The notes under the pieces are model-generated. The model was not told the DNA's origin, searched no databases, and saw only the letters and a program-made list of their open reading frames with translations. Positions 52,032-60,771 of a DNA stretch of 64,000 nt are shown here, piece after piece (position 1 is the first letter of the stretch; every line of letters starts with the position of its first letter). Source of the DNA: RDXT01 sp033765305 (GTDB lineage: Bacteria > Bacteroidota > Bacteroidia > J057); assembly GCA_033765305.1 (NCBI GenBank), contig JANRID010000044.1, positions 1 through 64,000 of the forward strand. The letters are read 5' to 3'. Both the position numbers and the translations under genes were made by a program.

Positions 52032-53696
52032 TTATTTCACCTTTTTCCCCGCAATAGCCTGGCCGTTCTGGAAGAGCATCAGGCGGTCCACAGCGCCCTG
52101 TTCATTCTTGAAGAACTCGATCTGCGCATCCACCACCTTGAGGAAAAAGCGGCTTTCGCTGCTGGCGAAGATCTCGAAGCGCTCCTGGCCGGTGGCCTGG
52201 GTGAAGAGGCGCTGCCCTTCGCGGGTGACAGCCAGGGCAAAGTCCGGGGCGATCTGGTAGGTGCCCACATAGGTTTCGAGCAGCGCCTCCGGCAGCGTCA
52301 GCTCCGCGCGCGGCGCGGGGATCGGCTTGTCTGTTTTCTTCCACACGATGGTGCCGGTGCGTTCGTAGGAGGTCACCGATTCGACGGCGCCGGCTGCATT
52401 GCGCTTGAATTCCAGGGTGGTGAGGGAATTGTCGAAGTAGAATTTGTCCTTTCCATAGCTCCGCACCCGGAACATCTGGCCGCCGCCGCGCTCCGAATAC
52501 AGCGAATCGTTCTGCACCCGCAGGATACGCTGCTCGCCCGTTTCGCTTTCGTACACGCCGGCATAGGCTGCCGCGTCTGATGCCCGCAGGGGGATTTCCT
52601 TGAAGCTGAAGGGCTTGCCGATGACGAGCGCCGCCAGCTGGGCTGCCGGCAGGGAGGGAGAGGTCTCGTCGCGGGTGCTGTTGGTGAACAGCGCCACGAA
52701 GACGTCTTCCGCCGGCAGGTAGAGCGATTCCGTCACAAAGCCGTTGATGCCGCCGCCGTGCTCGATGGTGCGGCTGCCCTGGAGCTGGCCGAGAAACCAG
52801 CCGTAGCCGTAGCTGGTGCCCTTGCCGTTCTGGAGCTTGTATTCCCGGAAGGCCTGTTCAAGCGTCTCCTGTTTCACCACCTGGCCGGCATGCAGGGCGC
52901 GGTGCCAGGTGAAGAGGTCCTCCACCGTGGACTGGATGGAGCCCGCAGCATAGGGCAGCGACATGCTCATGGCGGGGGCATTGATGAGGCCCTGGCCATC
53001 CCATTCGTAGCCGGCAGCACGCCCCGGGATCAGGCGGGTGTCGCTGCCGTAGTACGACTGCTTCATGCCCAGGGGCTTGAAGATATGCGTGTCGAGGTAC
53101 TCCGGATAGGTCATGCCGGACACCTGTTCGATAATGTAGCCCAGCAGGAAATAGCCGGAGTTGTTGTAGTTCCACTGCGTGCCGGGGGCAAAGTCCATCG
53201 GCTGGTTCTTGAAAAAGGCAATCAGCTCCTCCGGGCTTTTATCCTGGGTGATGATGTTCCCGAAAGCCTCCATGTCGGTGTAGCTGCGGATGCCGGAGGT
53301 ATGGGTGAGCAGGTGCTCGATGGTGATGCGGTGGCCGTGGACGGGGTAATCGGGGATAAATTTCGTGATCTCGTCCTGGAGAGAGAGCTTGCCCTGCTCC
53401 ATGAGCTGGAGGATGGCCACGGCGGTGAACTGCTTGGTGATGGAGCCGATGCGGAAGACGCTGCCGGGCTGCATGGGCACATTCAGTTCGATGCTGGCCA
53501 TGCCGAAGGCCTTGTGGTAGAGGACCTTGCCCCGCTGGGCGACGAGCACGGCAGCGCCGCTGCCGCCGGCGGGGTAGCGTTCAGCGAGGAGCTTGTCGAA
53601 GGCTTCCCCGAGCTGTTTGGGGGAGAGGGGCTGCGCCTGGGCAGCAGCAGCGAACCCGAGGGCCGCTGCCAGGAGGACTGCACGGAATGGGGTCAT
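52032..53696 (-). CDS. Serine hydrolase, beta-lactamase/DD-peptidase fold
   Basis: 554 residues from the ATG at 53696; signal peptide cleaved near QAQ. The first 360 residues are a class C-like beta-lactamase domain with SITK (Ser85, Lys88), Tyr177-x-Asn179 (YNNSGYF) and HGGGINGF. The C-terminal part of about 180 residues has two DUF3471-like beta domains (YAGVYESETGEQRILRV, YVGTYQIAPDFALAV). Such proteins are esterases or D-peptidases. It is exported and may act on peptidoglycan fragments or peptides. Confidence 0.9.
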   Translation of the reverse strand: MTPFRAVLLAAALGFAAAAQAQPLSPKQLGEAFDKLLAERYPAGGSGAAVLVAQRGKVLYHKAFGMASIELNVPMQPGSVFRIGSITKQFTAVAILQLMEQGKLSLQDEITKFIPDYPVHGHRITIEHLLTHTSGIRSYTDMEAFGNIITQDKSPEELIAFFKNQPMDFAPGTQWNYNNSGYFLLGYIIEQVSGMTYPEYLDTHIFKPLGMKQSYYGSDTRLIPGRAAGYEWDGQGLINAPAMSMSLPYAAGSIQSTVEDLFTWHRALHAGQVVKQETLEQAFREYKLQNGKGTSYGYGWFLGQLQGSRTIEHGGGINGFVTESLYLPAEDVFVALFTNSTRDETSPSLPAAQLAALVIGKPFSFKEIPLRASDAAAYAGVYESETGEQRILRVQNDSLYSERGGGQMFRVRSYGKDKFYFDNSLTTLEFKRNAAGAVESVTSYERTGTIVWKKTDKPIPAPRAELTLPEALLETYVGTYQIAPDFALAVTREGQRLFTQATGQERFEIFASSESRFFLKVVDAQIEFFKNEQGAVDRLMLFQNGQAIAGKKVK

Positions 53697-53890
53697 AGCG
53701 AGGGGATTGGTAGAGGCGCCGGGCGGCGCACAGGATATAGACGGCAAGCGGGCGGTGCGGGTTGCGGAGGCTGTCCGGTTTTACGTTCCCTGTATGCGGC
53801 CCGGAAGGCGAAGGGAATCAGGCGGGGAGGCCGGCGGGATTGCGGTCGGAGAGACAGGGGGCAGGATCCTGCTGCGGGTACAGAAGGCTG

Positions 53891-53912
53891 TGCCAGGCCT
53901 TCGGGCCGGGCA
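53891..53912. terminator. Short hairpin near the end of the plsC-like gene
   Basis: TGCC-A-GGCC and GGCC-G-GGCA with a TTCG loop and one mismatch. Weak support as a terminator. Confidence 0.35.
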
Positions 53913-53940
53913 CAGCACAGGCAGCCGCCCGGGCCGGGGT

Positions 53941-54705
53941 TCAGGCAGCGGCGGCTGCCGGTTTGCGGCTGAAGCTGCGGTCATGGGCCAGCAGATAGGC
54001 CTCCATAACGTGGAAAGCCTGCTGCTTGAGGGCTTCCACATCCGCCTCGGTTTTGCCGGCGGTGGGAATGGGGTCGAGGAAATTGAGCGAAACGCTGCCC
54101 GGCGACACCCAGAAGGTGCCTACGGGCTGCAGCTGGCGGATGTCCAGCAGCACCACCGGCAGAATGGGCACCTGCGCCTCCACCGCCAGGCGGAAGGCAC
54201 CGTCGTAGAACTCCTTCAGGGGCTTGTCTGTGCGGTTGCGGGTGCCTTCGGGGAAAATGAGGATGGACATTCCCCGGCGGATTTCGGCCAGCATGCGCTG
54301 GAATCCTGCCGCGCGGCTCTCGTGGCTCGACCGGTCGATGGGCAGGCTCGTCATGGCCAGCAGCTGGCCCAGCAGGGGCACCTTCAGCAGCTCCTTTTTG
54401 ATCAGCGGCTTGAACGGATGCTGAATGCAGGAGCCGGTCATGATGATATCGAACAGGTTGCAGTGATTCGAGAGAATCACGTAGGTCTGGCGGGGGTCTT
54501 TCTTCGCCGTGCCGCGCACCCGGATGAAAATGCCGCAGAGCGCCCCCCAGGTGGCCAGCCAGATGCGGTTGTACACATAAATGAAGCGCATCCTCGGCAC
54601 CTCCGGCAGCGGATAGATGATCACATAGACCAGGATGGTCGGGATGCAGGTAAGGAAAAACAGCCCGAGGGCATATATGCTGTAGAGGGCGCGGATCAGT
54701 TTCAT
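53941..54705 (-). CDS. plsC: 1-acyl-sn-glycerol-3-phosphate acyltransferase
   Basis: 254 residues from the ATG at 54705. Two hydrophobic segments lead to the acyltransferase core: HX4D motif NHCNLFD (His81, Asp86) and FPEGTR (151-156). It makes phosphatidic acid. The C-terminus ends with an Ala-rich tail. Upstream, a frame runs 31 codons further but lacks features. Confidence 0.9.
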   Translation of the reverse strand: MKLIRALYSIYALGLFFLTCIPTILVYVIIYPLPEVPRMRFIYVYNRIWLATWGALCGIFIRVRGTAKKDPRQTYVILSNHCNLFDIIMTGSCIQHPFKPLIKKELLKVPLLGQLLAMTSLPIDRSSHESRAAGFQRMLAEIRRGMSILIFPEGTRNRTDKPLKEFYDGAFRLAVEAQVPILPVVLLDIRQLQPVGTFWVSPGSVSLNFLDPIPTAGKTEADVEALKQQAFHVMEAYLLAHDRSFSRKPAAAAA

Positions 54706-54965
54706 GTGCAATGGCTCTGAGCGGCTCAAGTTACACATTATCCCGGTTCCGGCGCAGCAAATCGCTGTGCCGCATGCCTGCCCGGCATGCCGGGCCATGC
54801 ATCAGGGTAGCCATATATATAGATGCTTTCAGATAATGGCCTGAACATCAGATGCTTGAAATGAAATTTTTCTTTCATCGCGCAAACCGGAATGCCCCGG
54901 AGGCAGTTATCCAGATATTCCGCCTGCCGTACCCATCGTATTGCTGTTTTCCATCGGGATTTTCC

Positions 54966-55544
54966 ATGCAAATGCCTCCGCCGTCCTCCCAGCCATCCGG
55001 CGCTGCGGCAAGCCGCACTGCCATCCGGCGCCGCGAGCCTGTCCGTCAGGTGCTGCAGTTCCGGATTCACCATGCCCGGAGCAGCAGCCTGTCGTTTCCG
55101 TACTGGCTGATGCTGGTATGTCTCGGGCTGCTGCTGGGCATCGGGATCTACCGCCAGCAGACAGCAGGCGAATGGACGATGCTGGAGCTGACAGGCTGGA
55201 TGTCGCTGATGTTTGTGCCCATCTTTGCGCCTGCGGGCTGGCTGCTCAGCTGCTGGGTCCGCAAAGAACGCGGCACGCGCATCGAGCTGGATCTGGCCAG
55301 CGACCTGATCCAGTACACCAATCCGCGCCTGGGCGTCAATGTGCTCTTCCACGTCAGCCAGATCGAGTCCTGCGAGTGGCTCCACAGCCTGCTGCTGCCG
55401 ATGAATGTGGATGTGCTCCGGCTGCATCTGGCCGGCGGCCCGTCGATCTGCGTATCGAGCCTCGTGCTCGAAACGGCGGAGCTGATGGAATGGTACCGCA
55501 TCCCCTTCCAGATCCGCAACTGCTGGATCAACTCGCTGCCCTGA
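54966..55544 (+). CDS. Membrane protein with a PH-like C-terminal domain
   Basis: 192 residues from the ATG at 54966 (a frame start at 54852 would add an unlikely 38-residue stretch). Two membrane helices (YWLMLVCLGLLLGIGIY, WMSLMFVPIFAPAGWLL) precede a C-terminal beta-rich domain of about 90 residues (TRIELDLASDLIQYTNPR...VDVLRLHLAGG). I recognise no family. Located between divergent plsC and convergent GH3. Confidence 0.6.
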   Translation: MQMPPPSSQPSGAAASRTAIRRREPVRQVLQFRIHHARSSSLSFPYWLMLVCLGLLLGIGIYRQQTAGEWTMLELTGWMSLMFVPIFAPAGWLLSCWVRKERGTRIELDLASDLIQYTNPRLGVNVLFHVSQIESCEWLHSLLLPMNVDVLRLHLAGGPSICVSSLVLETAELMEWYRIPFQIRNCWINSLP

Positions 55545-55557
55545 GCGGAGGATGCGC

Positions 55558-55589
55558 AAGGGCCGGCATGCAGGCGCATGCCGGCCCTT
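55558..55589. terminator. Bidirectional terminator
   Basis: Perfect 14-bp stem AAGGGCCGGCATGC with its complement, AGGC loop, between convergent genes. Confidence 0.88.
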
Positions 55590-55608
55590 TGTGCCCTGGA
55601 TTGCGGGC

Positions 55609-57873
55609 TTATTTCGTCCAGACCACCTTCGCCTGCTTCACGTCGCGCGAGTTCCCGCCGATCTGAATGCCGAATTCGCCGGATTCCCAGTCGTACTGCA
55701 GGGCACTGTTGTAAAACTTCAGCTGCTCCGGCGTAATGGAGAACTGCACCTCGCGGCTTTCGCCGGGCGCGAGCATGATTTTCTGGAATCCTTTCAGCTC
55801 CTTCACCGCGCGCGACACGCTCGCAGCCGGGTCGGAGAGGTAGAGCTGCACCACCTCTTCGCCCGCCAGCTTGCCGGTATTGGTCACCGTGACGGAAGCC
55901 GTCAGGGGGCCGGCGCCTTTGAGCTGGGTGCTGCTGAGGCGGATGTCACTGTAGGCGAAGCTGGTATAGCTCAGGCCATAGCCGAAGGGATACAGCGGCT
56001 CGTTGGACTCGTCGAGGTATTTGGTCGTGAACTTGTCGTTCGGGTTCAGCGGCCTGCCGGTCGGCTTGTGGTTGTAGTAGAGCGGAATCTGGCCTACGCT
56101 GCGCGGGAAGGTCGTGCTGAGCTTGCCGGCCGGATTGTAGGCGCCGTAGAGCACATCGGCAATGGCATTGCCCGCTTCGATTCCTCCGAACCAGCCCATG
56201 AGGATGGCCGGCAGATGCTCCTGCTCCCAGGTGAGGGTCAGGGGACGCCCGCTGAAGATCACCAGCACCACGGGTTTGCCGGTGGCATGCAGGGCCTGGA
56301 GCAGCTTCAGCTGGTTTTCCGGCAGCCCGATCCGGGTGCGGCTGGCGGCTTCGCCGGACATATTGGACGATTCGCCCAGTACGGCCACCACCACATCCGA
56401 GCGGCGGGCAGCTGTCAGGGCTTCTTCGAGCAGTTCGCCGGGGCTGCGGGATTCTTCGGGCGCGCCGCCCCAGGGGAAGGCCCGGCGCAGGAATTCCGGG
56501 TCGTCAGTGAAGTTGGCGCCTTTGGCATAGAGGATCTTGCCCTGATCGCCGATGGCTTTCGCGATGCCTTCGCGCACGGTGACCGGGTGATTGGGGTCGC
56601 CGCCGATGGTCCAGGTGCCGAACATTTCGGCGCGGTTGTCGGCCATCGGGCCGATGAGGGCCACGGTGCCGCCCGGCTTCAGCGGCAGGGTCTGGTTGTC
56701 GTTTTTGAGCAGCACCGCCGAGCGGGCGGCCAGCTCGCGGGCAAACTGGCGCTTGTCGGCGGACAGCAGCTCGCGCCTGGCACGTTCGGCATTGCAGTAT
56801 CGGTAGGGATCGTCGAAGAGGCCGAGCTTGTACTTGGCCTCCAGAATACGGCGGCAGGCCAGGTCGATCTCCTTCTGCGTCACCTTGCCCTGCGCGAGGG
56901 ACTGCTTCAGCGTGGCCAGGAAGCCTTCGCTGACCATATCCATATCCACCCCGGCCTTGAGGGCCAGCGCAGACACCGCCTGCAGATCGCCCAGGCCGTG
57001 CATGGTCATTTCCTTGACGGCGGTGTAATCCGTGACCACCATGCCGCGGAAGCCCCATTGGGTACGGAGCAGGTCGGTCATGAGCCAGCGGTTGCCGGTA
57101 GCAGGCAGGCCGTCCACGATATTGAACGAGGTCATCACACTGCCGGCGCCGGCTTCCACGGCAGCCTTGTAGGGCGGCAGATAGTCCTGGTACATCTGAA
57201 GGCGGCTCATGTCCACCGTGTTGTAATCGCGCCCGGCCTCGCCGGCGCCGTAGAGGGCAAAGTGCTTGACGCAGGCCATCAGCGTCGTAGGATCGGCAAG
57301 ATTGTCGCCCTGATAGCCCCGCACCATGGCACGGGCGATCTGTGCGCCCAGATACGGGTCTTCGCCCCCGCCCTCGGCGATGCGGCCCCAGCGGGGGTCA
57401 CGGGCGATGTCCACCATCGGCGAGAAGGTCCAGTTCAGGCCGTCGGCGGTCGCTTCGAGCGCCGCCATGCGGGCGCTTCTTTCGATCATGGCCATATCCC
57501 AGGTGCAGGACACCGCAAGGGGAATGGGAAAAATTGTCCGGTGGCCGTGGATCACATCCAGCCCGAAGATCAGCGGAATTTTCAGGCGGGACTCATTGAC
57601 GGCGATTTCCTGCACCTTGCGGACCTTGTCTTCGCCCCAGAGGCCGAAGATGCCGCCGGCTTCGCCCTTCCGGATTTTTTCTTCCACATTGGTCGAAACC
57701 ACCGCGCCGGTCACAGCGGGGCCGCCGGGCGTCACGAGGTTCAGCTGGCCGATTTTCTCATCGACCGTCATCTTGTTCATCAGGCTGCTGACGAACGCAT
57801 TCATCCTGGCGTCCTGGGCGCCGGCCTGCAGAGCAGCCAGCAGCAGGAGGCCCAGCCATCCATAGCGTTTCAT
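55609..57873 (-). CDS. bglX: Beta-glucosidase, glycoside hydrolase family 3
   Basis: 754 residues from the ATG at 57873; signal peptide cleaved near QAGAQ. Three-domain GH3 layout: barrel (FGLDVIHGHRTIFPIPLA, nucleophile Asp in MVVTDYTAV), alpha/beta sandwich (GPMADNRAEMFGTW) and a fibronectin III-like C-terminal domain (TVTNTGKLAGEEVVQLY). This matches BglX length and order. It is periplasmic. It sits with GH30 and may complete degradation to glucose. Confidence 0.93.
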   Translation of the reverse strand: MKRYGWLGLLLLAALQAGAQDARMNAFVSSLMNKMTVDEKIGQLNLVTPGGPAVTGAVVSTNVEEKIRKGEAGGIFGLWGEDKVRKVQEIAVNESRLKIPLIFGLDVIHGHRTIFPIPLAVSCTWDMAMIERSARMAALEATADGLNWTFSPMVDIARDPRWGRIAEGGGEDPYLGAQIARAMVRGYQGDNLADPTTLMACVKHFALYGAGEAGRDYNTVDMSRLQMYQDYLPPYKAAVEAGAGSVMTSFNIVDGLPATGNRWLMTDLLRTQWGFRGMVVTDYTAVKEMTMHGLGDLQAVSALALKAGVDMDMVSEGFLATLKQSLAQGKVTQKEIDLACRRILEAKYKLGLFDDPYRYCNAERARRELLSADKRQFARELAARSAVLLKNDNQTLPLKPGGTVALIGPMADNRAEMFGTWTIGGDPNHPVTVREGIAKAIGDQGKILYAKGANFTDDPEFLRRAFPWGGAPEESRSPGELLEEALTAARRSDVVVAVLGESSNMSGEAASRTRIGLPENQLKLLQALHATGKPVVLVIFSGRPLTLTWEQEHLPAILMGWFGGIEAGNAIADVLYGAYNPAGKLSTTFPRSVGQIPLYYNHKPTGRPLNPNDKFTTKYLDESNEPLYPFGYGLSYTSFAYSDIRLSSTQLKGAGPLTASVTVTNTGKLAGEEVVQLYLSDPAASVSRAVKELKGFQKIMLAPGESREVQFSITPEQLKFYNSALQYDWESGEFGIQIGGNSRDVKQAKVVWTK

Positions 57874-57910
57874 TGCACGAGCAGTAAAGAGGTGAATATT
57901 GGTAGTCGTG

Positions 57911-57943
57911 CAAAAAGTACGCGTTGTCTCTCCGGGATGCAAA
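57911..57943 (-). promoter_or_regulatory. Bacteroidota promoter of bglX
   Basis: On the minus strand TTTG (57943-57940), 20 bp, TACTTTTTG (57919-57911), close to the TTTG-N20-TAnnTTTG consensus with one extra T. Confidence 0.6.
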
Positions 57944-57978
57944 GGGCAATGCATGCAGCAGGCATGACTTTTGCCGGC

Positions 57979-58929
57979 TCAGTCTGCCGCCTGGGCGCGC
58001 AGCGCCAGCACGCGCGCCTGCGCATAGGCTTTGTCCTGGCCCATCGCCTCGATCAGGGCCTCCAGCGAAGGAAATTTGCGCTGCGGGCGCAGGTATTCGA
58101 GAAATTCTGCCTGGAGCCGCGCTCCGTACAGGTCGCCGCTGAAGTCCAGCAGATAGATCTCGCAGGTCCGCTCGAAGTCGCCCAGCGTCGGCTTGCGCCC
58201 GATGCTCATCAGGCCGTACAGGGTTTCGCCGCGCACCTGTGCACGGCACAGGTACACGCCGTCGGCAGGGATGAGCTTATGCGGATCTTCAGGCTGGATA
58301 TTGGCGGTTGGATATCCGAGCAGCCGGCCCTGCTTTTCGCCGTGCACCACTTCCCCGGCCAGCACATACGGATAGCCCAGATAGCGGGCAGCTGTCGCAG
58401 GGTCGCCGCTGTTCAGCGCCTGCCGGATGCGGGTGCTGCTGATCTCGGCATCGTCGATGGTCTGCGCAGGGATTTCTTCCACCTCGTAGCCCAGCTCGGC
58501 GCTGAACGACCGCAGCTCGTCGAGGCCGCCGCTGCGCCCGCGCCCGAAGCGGTGGTCATAGCCGATCACCAGCCGTTTTACCCCTACCGTACCCGCCAGC
58601 ACCTCCCGGATAAACACCTCGGAAGGCGTCTCGGAGAATGCCCGGGTAAAGGGCAGCACCAGCAGCTGGTCGAGCCCCAGCGCTTCCAGGGCCGCAATTT
58701 TCTCCTCCAGCGTGTGGAGCATCGCCACGGGCGGGCGGTCGGGAAAGAGGATCTGGCGCGGATGCGGATGAAACGTAATCAGCAGCGAGGTGCCGCCAGA
58801 CGCACGGGCCAGGGCGATCACCCGCCGCAGGATGACCTGATGGCCCAGATGCACCCCGTCGAAAGTGCCGATCGTAGCGACCGTGAAGGGTTTTCGTTCG
58901 TATAAGTCCGGGTGGCGGTAAACGTCCAA
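57979..58929 (-). CDS. ribF: Bifunctional riboflavin kinase/FAD synthetase
   Basis: 316 residues. FAD synthetase domain: TIGTFDGVHLGHQ and the RLVIGYDHRFGRGRSG region, then DDAEISSTRIRQAL; the riboflavin kinase domain has GRLLGYPTANI and a PADGVYLC start. No ATG precedes the FAD synthetase motif in frame; the best start is TTG at 58929 (LDVYRHPDL). The -7 box TAAGTTTG lies 23 bp upstream, supporting it. It makes FMN and FAD. Confidence 0.93.
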   Translation of the reverse strand: MDVYRHPDLYERKPFTVATIGTFDGVHLGHQVILRRVIALARASGGTSLLITFHPHPRQILFPDRPPVAMLHTLEEKIAALEALGLDQLLVLPFTRAFSETPSEVFIREVLAGTVGVKRLVIGYDHRFGRGRSGGLDELRSFSAELGYEVEEIPAQTIDDAEISSTRIRQALNSGDPATAARYLGYPYVLAGEVVHGEKQGRLLGYPTANIQPEDPHKLIPADGVYLCRAQVRGETLYGLMSIGRKPTLGDFERTCEIYLLDFSGDLYGARLQAEFLEYLRPQRKFPSLEALIEAMGQDKAYAQARVLALRAQAAD

Positions 58930-58952
58930 GGCGATACGTGCTGAAGTTGCTG

Positions 58953-58960
58953 CAAACTTA
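58953..58960 (-). promoter_or_regulatory. -7 box TAAGTTTG of ribF
   Basis: Exact TAnnTTTG, 23 bp before the TTG start codon. Confidence 0.5.
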
Positions 58961-59047
58961 GCAAGAATTGCAGCGCGGCAGCAGCGCCGGGCGAATTTTG
59001 CGCCCTCGGCAGCCGCATCGGCTCTTCCGCCCCGCGATAAAATAGTG

Positions 59048-59055
59048 TATCTTCG
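59048..59055 (+). promoter_or_regulatory. -7 box TATCTTCG of the second Rpn-like gene
   Basis: TATCTT(T/C)G form, ending 6 bp before the ATG at 59062, so the message would be leaderless or nearly so. The paralogue at 35986 has the same arrangement. Confidence 0.45.
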
Positions 59056-59061
59056 CACCTC

Positions 59062-59976
59062 ATGAAACGGATCGCCTATCCCCTCTACGATGTGGTCTTC
59101 AAATACCTGATGGAAGACCTCGAAGTGGCCCGCCGCCTGATTTCGGCGGTTATCGGGCGGGAGATTCTGCATATCGAGACCCGCGCGCAGGAGCACGCCT
59201 ACGCGCTCGAAAAGCACCCCACGCTGACGGTTTACCGGCTGGACTTCGCCGCTACGGTCCGCACGGCAGAAGGCCAGATCCATCAGGTGGCCATCGAGGT
59301 GCAGAAATCGAAGGATGTGCCGGACATCCTGCGCTTCCGCCGCTATCTTGGCGAGCACTACGCACGCGCCTCCAGCGGCGAAGGGGCAGCAAAGACCGCG
59401 CTTCCGATCATCTCGATCTACATCGTGGGCTTCGACCTGCAGTCGGAGCATGCCATTGTGCATGCGGTCAAGGAGTTCCGCGACGCGGTCACAGGCGAGG
59501 AGGTGGAGATGCGGGCGGAATTCGTGCAGCTGCTCACGCACGAGAGCTATTTCATCCAGGCCTCGCTGCTGCCTACGCGCACCCGCAGCAAGGTGGAGCG
59601 GCTGCTTTCGGTCTTCAGCCGGAAGTGGGCGCACGACGAGGCCCACAACTGGATCATCGAGTTCGACGAGTCCGAGGGAGGGGAGGACGAAGACCTGCGG
59701 CTGGTGCTCAGGCGGCTGGAGCTGGCCATTGCCGACTCGGAGGTCCGGCAGCGGATCTTGGCCGTTGAAGAAGCCGAGCGGGAATACGAGCAGTGGATGA
59801 AGCAGAAAGATGAAACCATCGAACAGCAGGCTTCGACCATCGAAGAGCAAAGCAGAACGATAGAAGAGCAGAACGCCGCGCTTCGCCGCTCCATTGCACT
59901 GCTGCGCCGGGCCGGCCTGGGGGACGCCGAAATCGCCGCCGAGCTGGGCATTGCGCCGGATCAGCTGGACCGCTGA
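59062..59976 (+). CDS. Rpn-like PD-(D/E)XK nuclease family protein, second paralogue
   Basis: 304 residues, 35012-type paralogue: YPLYDVVFKYLMEDLEVARRLISAVIG start, Asp61 in YRLDFAA, and Glu79/Lys82 in AIEVQKSK. A C-terminal coiled coil of heptads TIEEQxx is coded by 21-bp repeats, followed by the tail RAGLGDAEIAAELGIAPDQL. The two genes are 23 kb apart in opposite orientations and clearly diverged, so the duplication is old. Confidence 0.85.
   Translation: MKRIAYPLYDVVFKYLMEDLEVARRLISAVIGREILHIETRAQEHAYALEKHPTLTVYRLDFAATVRTAEGQIHQVAIEVQKSKDVPDILRFRRYLGEHYARASSGEGAAKTALPIISIYIVGFDLQSEHAIVHAVKEFRDAVTGEEVEMRAEFVQLLTHESYFIQASLLPTRTRSKVERLLSVFSRKWAHDEAHNWIIEFDESEGGEDEDLRLVLRRLELAIADSEVRQRILAVEEAEREYEQWMKQKDETIEQQASTIEEQSRTIEEQNAALRRSIALLRRAGLGDAEIAAELGIAPDQLDR
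59812..59874 (+). repeat. Three 21-bp repeats in the second Rpn-like gene
   Basis: Units at 59812, 59833 and 59854 encode the heptad (E/S/R)TIE(E/Q)Qx; the copies are less conserved than at 35172. Confidence 0.6.
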
Positions 59977-59985
59977 TGCCGCGAT

Positions 59986-60771
59986 TCAATCCGCTTCCGG
60001 GCGGATGGCCCGGCTGAGCAGGCGGTAGAGCTCCTGCCAATCCGCATGCGCATCCAGCAGCGCCACATGCCGGTCCATGGTCTCGCGGTCTCCGCGCAGC
60101 GCCGGGCCGGTCTGGGCAGCCGCAGGCCCCGTTGCCAGCGCCTTCCGGATCTGCTCCCGCAGGAGCGGCGCATACAGTTCCAGGCCAGGATGGCCGGCAA
60201 GCTGCTCCGGCATCACCTGCGAAGCGATCCGCAGCATCAGGTTGACGAAGTTGCTCGCCCAGACTGCGCCATGGTGCAGGCGCAGCCGGCCTGCACTGTC
60301 GAGGGCATGCGCCTGATCCGACACCGTCTGCGCCAGCGCCAGCAGCGGCTCCACGTGCGGCGCATCGGCCTCTACAAAGAGCGGAACGGCCTGCAGATCT
60401 GCCGTGATGCCCCACGTGAAGGTTTGCAGCGGATACAGCACGGCCCGCAGCCCCGGCCTGCCGGCCCGCTCCAGCGGACTGCTGCCCGAAGTATGCGCGA
60501 TGAGCGCACCGCTGGGCGGCAATTGCGCGGACACTGCTGCAATCGCGCTGTCCGGCACGGTGAGCAGCACCAGATTTGCCGCCGGGTCCAGGTCGCCCGG
60601 ACGGGCTGCCTGGCCGGGAATGCCGCAGCAGGCGGCCAGCTCCGCCCGCCGAGCCGCCTCGCGGCTGATCAGCTGGATCACCTGCGCGCCTGCGCGCTGC
60701 AGGGCAGGCACCATGGACCAGGCGAGATTGCCTGCCCCCACAACGGCAATATGCCAATCCACTGCCGGCAT
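59986..60771 (-). CDS. Rossmann-fold protein with DUF2520 domain
   Basis: 261 residues. Dinucleotide-binding start VVGAGNLAWSMVPALQRAGA, then TVPDSAIAAVS and HTSGSSPL as in ProC/6PGDH-like dehydrogenases, and the DUF2520 signature TGPALRGDRETMDRHVALL near the C-terminus. It may reduce an unknown substrate. It starts within the stop codon of the aminotransferase gene (TGATG), so it is the last gene of a four-gene operon. Confidence 0.85.
   Translation of the reverse strand: MPAVDWHIAVVGAGNLAWSMVPALQRAGAQVIQLISREAARRAELAACCGIPGQAARPGDLDPAANLVLLTVPDSAIAAVSAQLPPSGALIAHTSGSSPLERAGRPGLRAVLYPLQTFTWGITADLQAVPLFVEADAPHVEPLLALAQTVSDQAHALDSAGRLRLHHGAVWASNFVNLMLRIASQVMPEQLAGHPGLELYAPLLREQIRKALATGPAAAQTGPALRGDRETMDRHVALLDAHADWQELYRLLSRAIRPEAD

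Noticed and set aside
55552..58905. A very long plus-strand frame (1,117 codons) opposite bglX and ribF
   Set aside because: It is the antisense shadow of two clear enzymes, has low-complexity Gly/Ala/His-rich composition and no start context.
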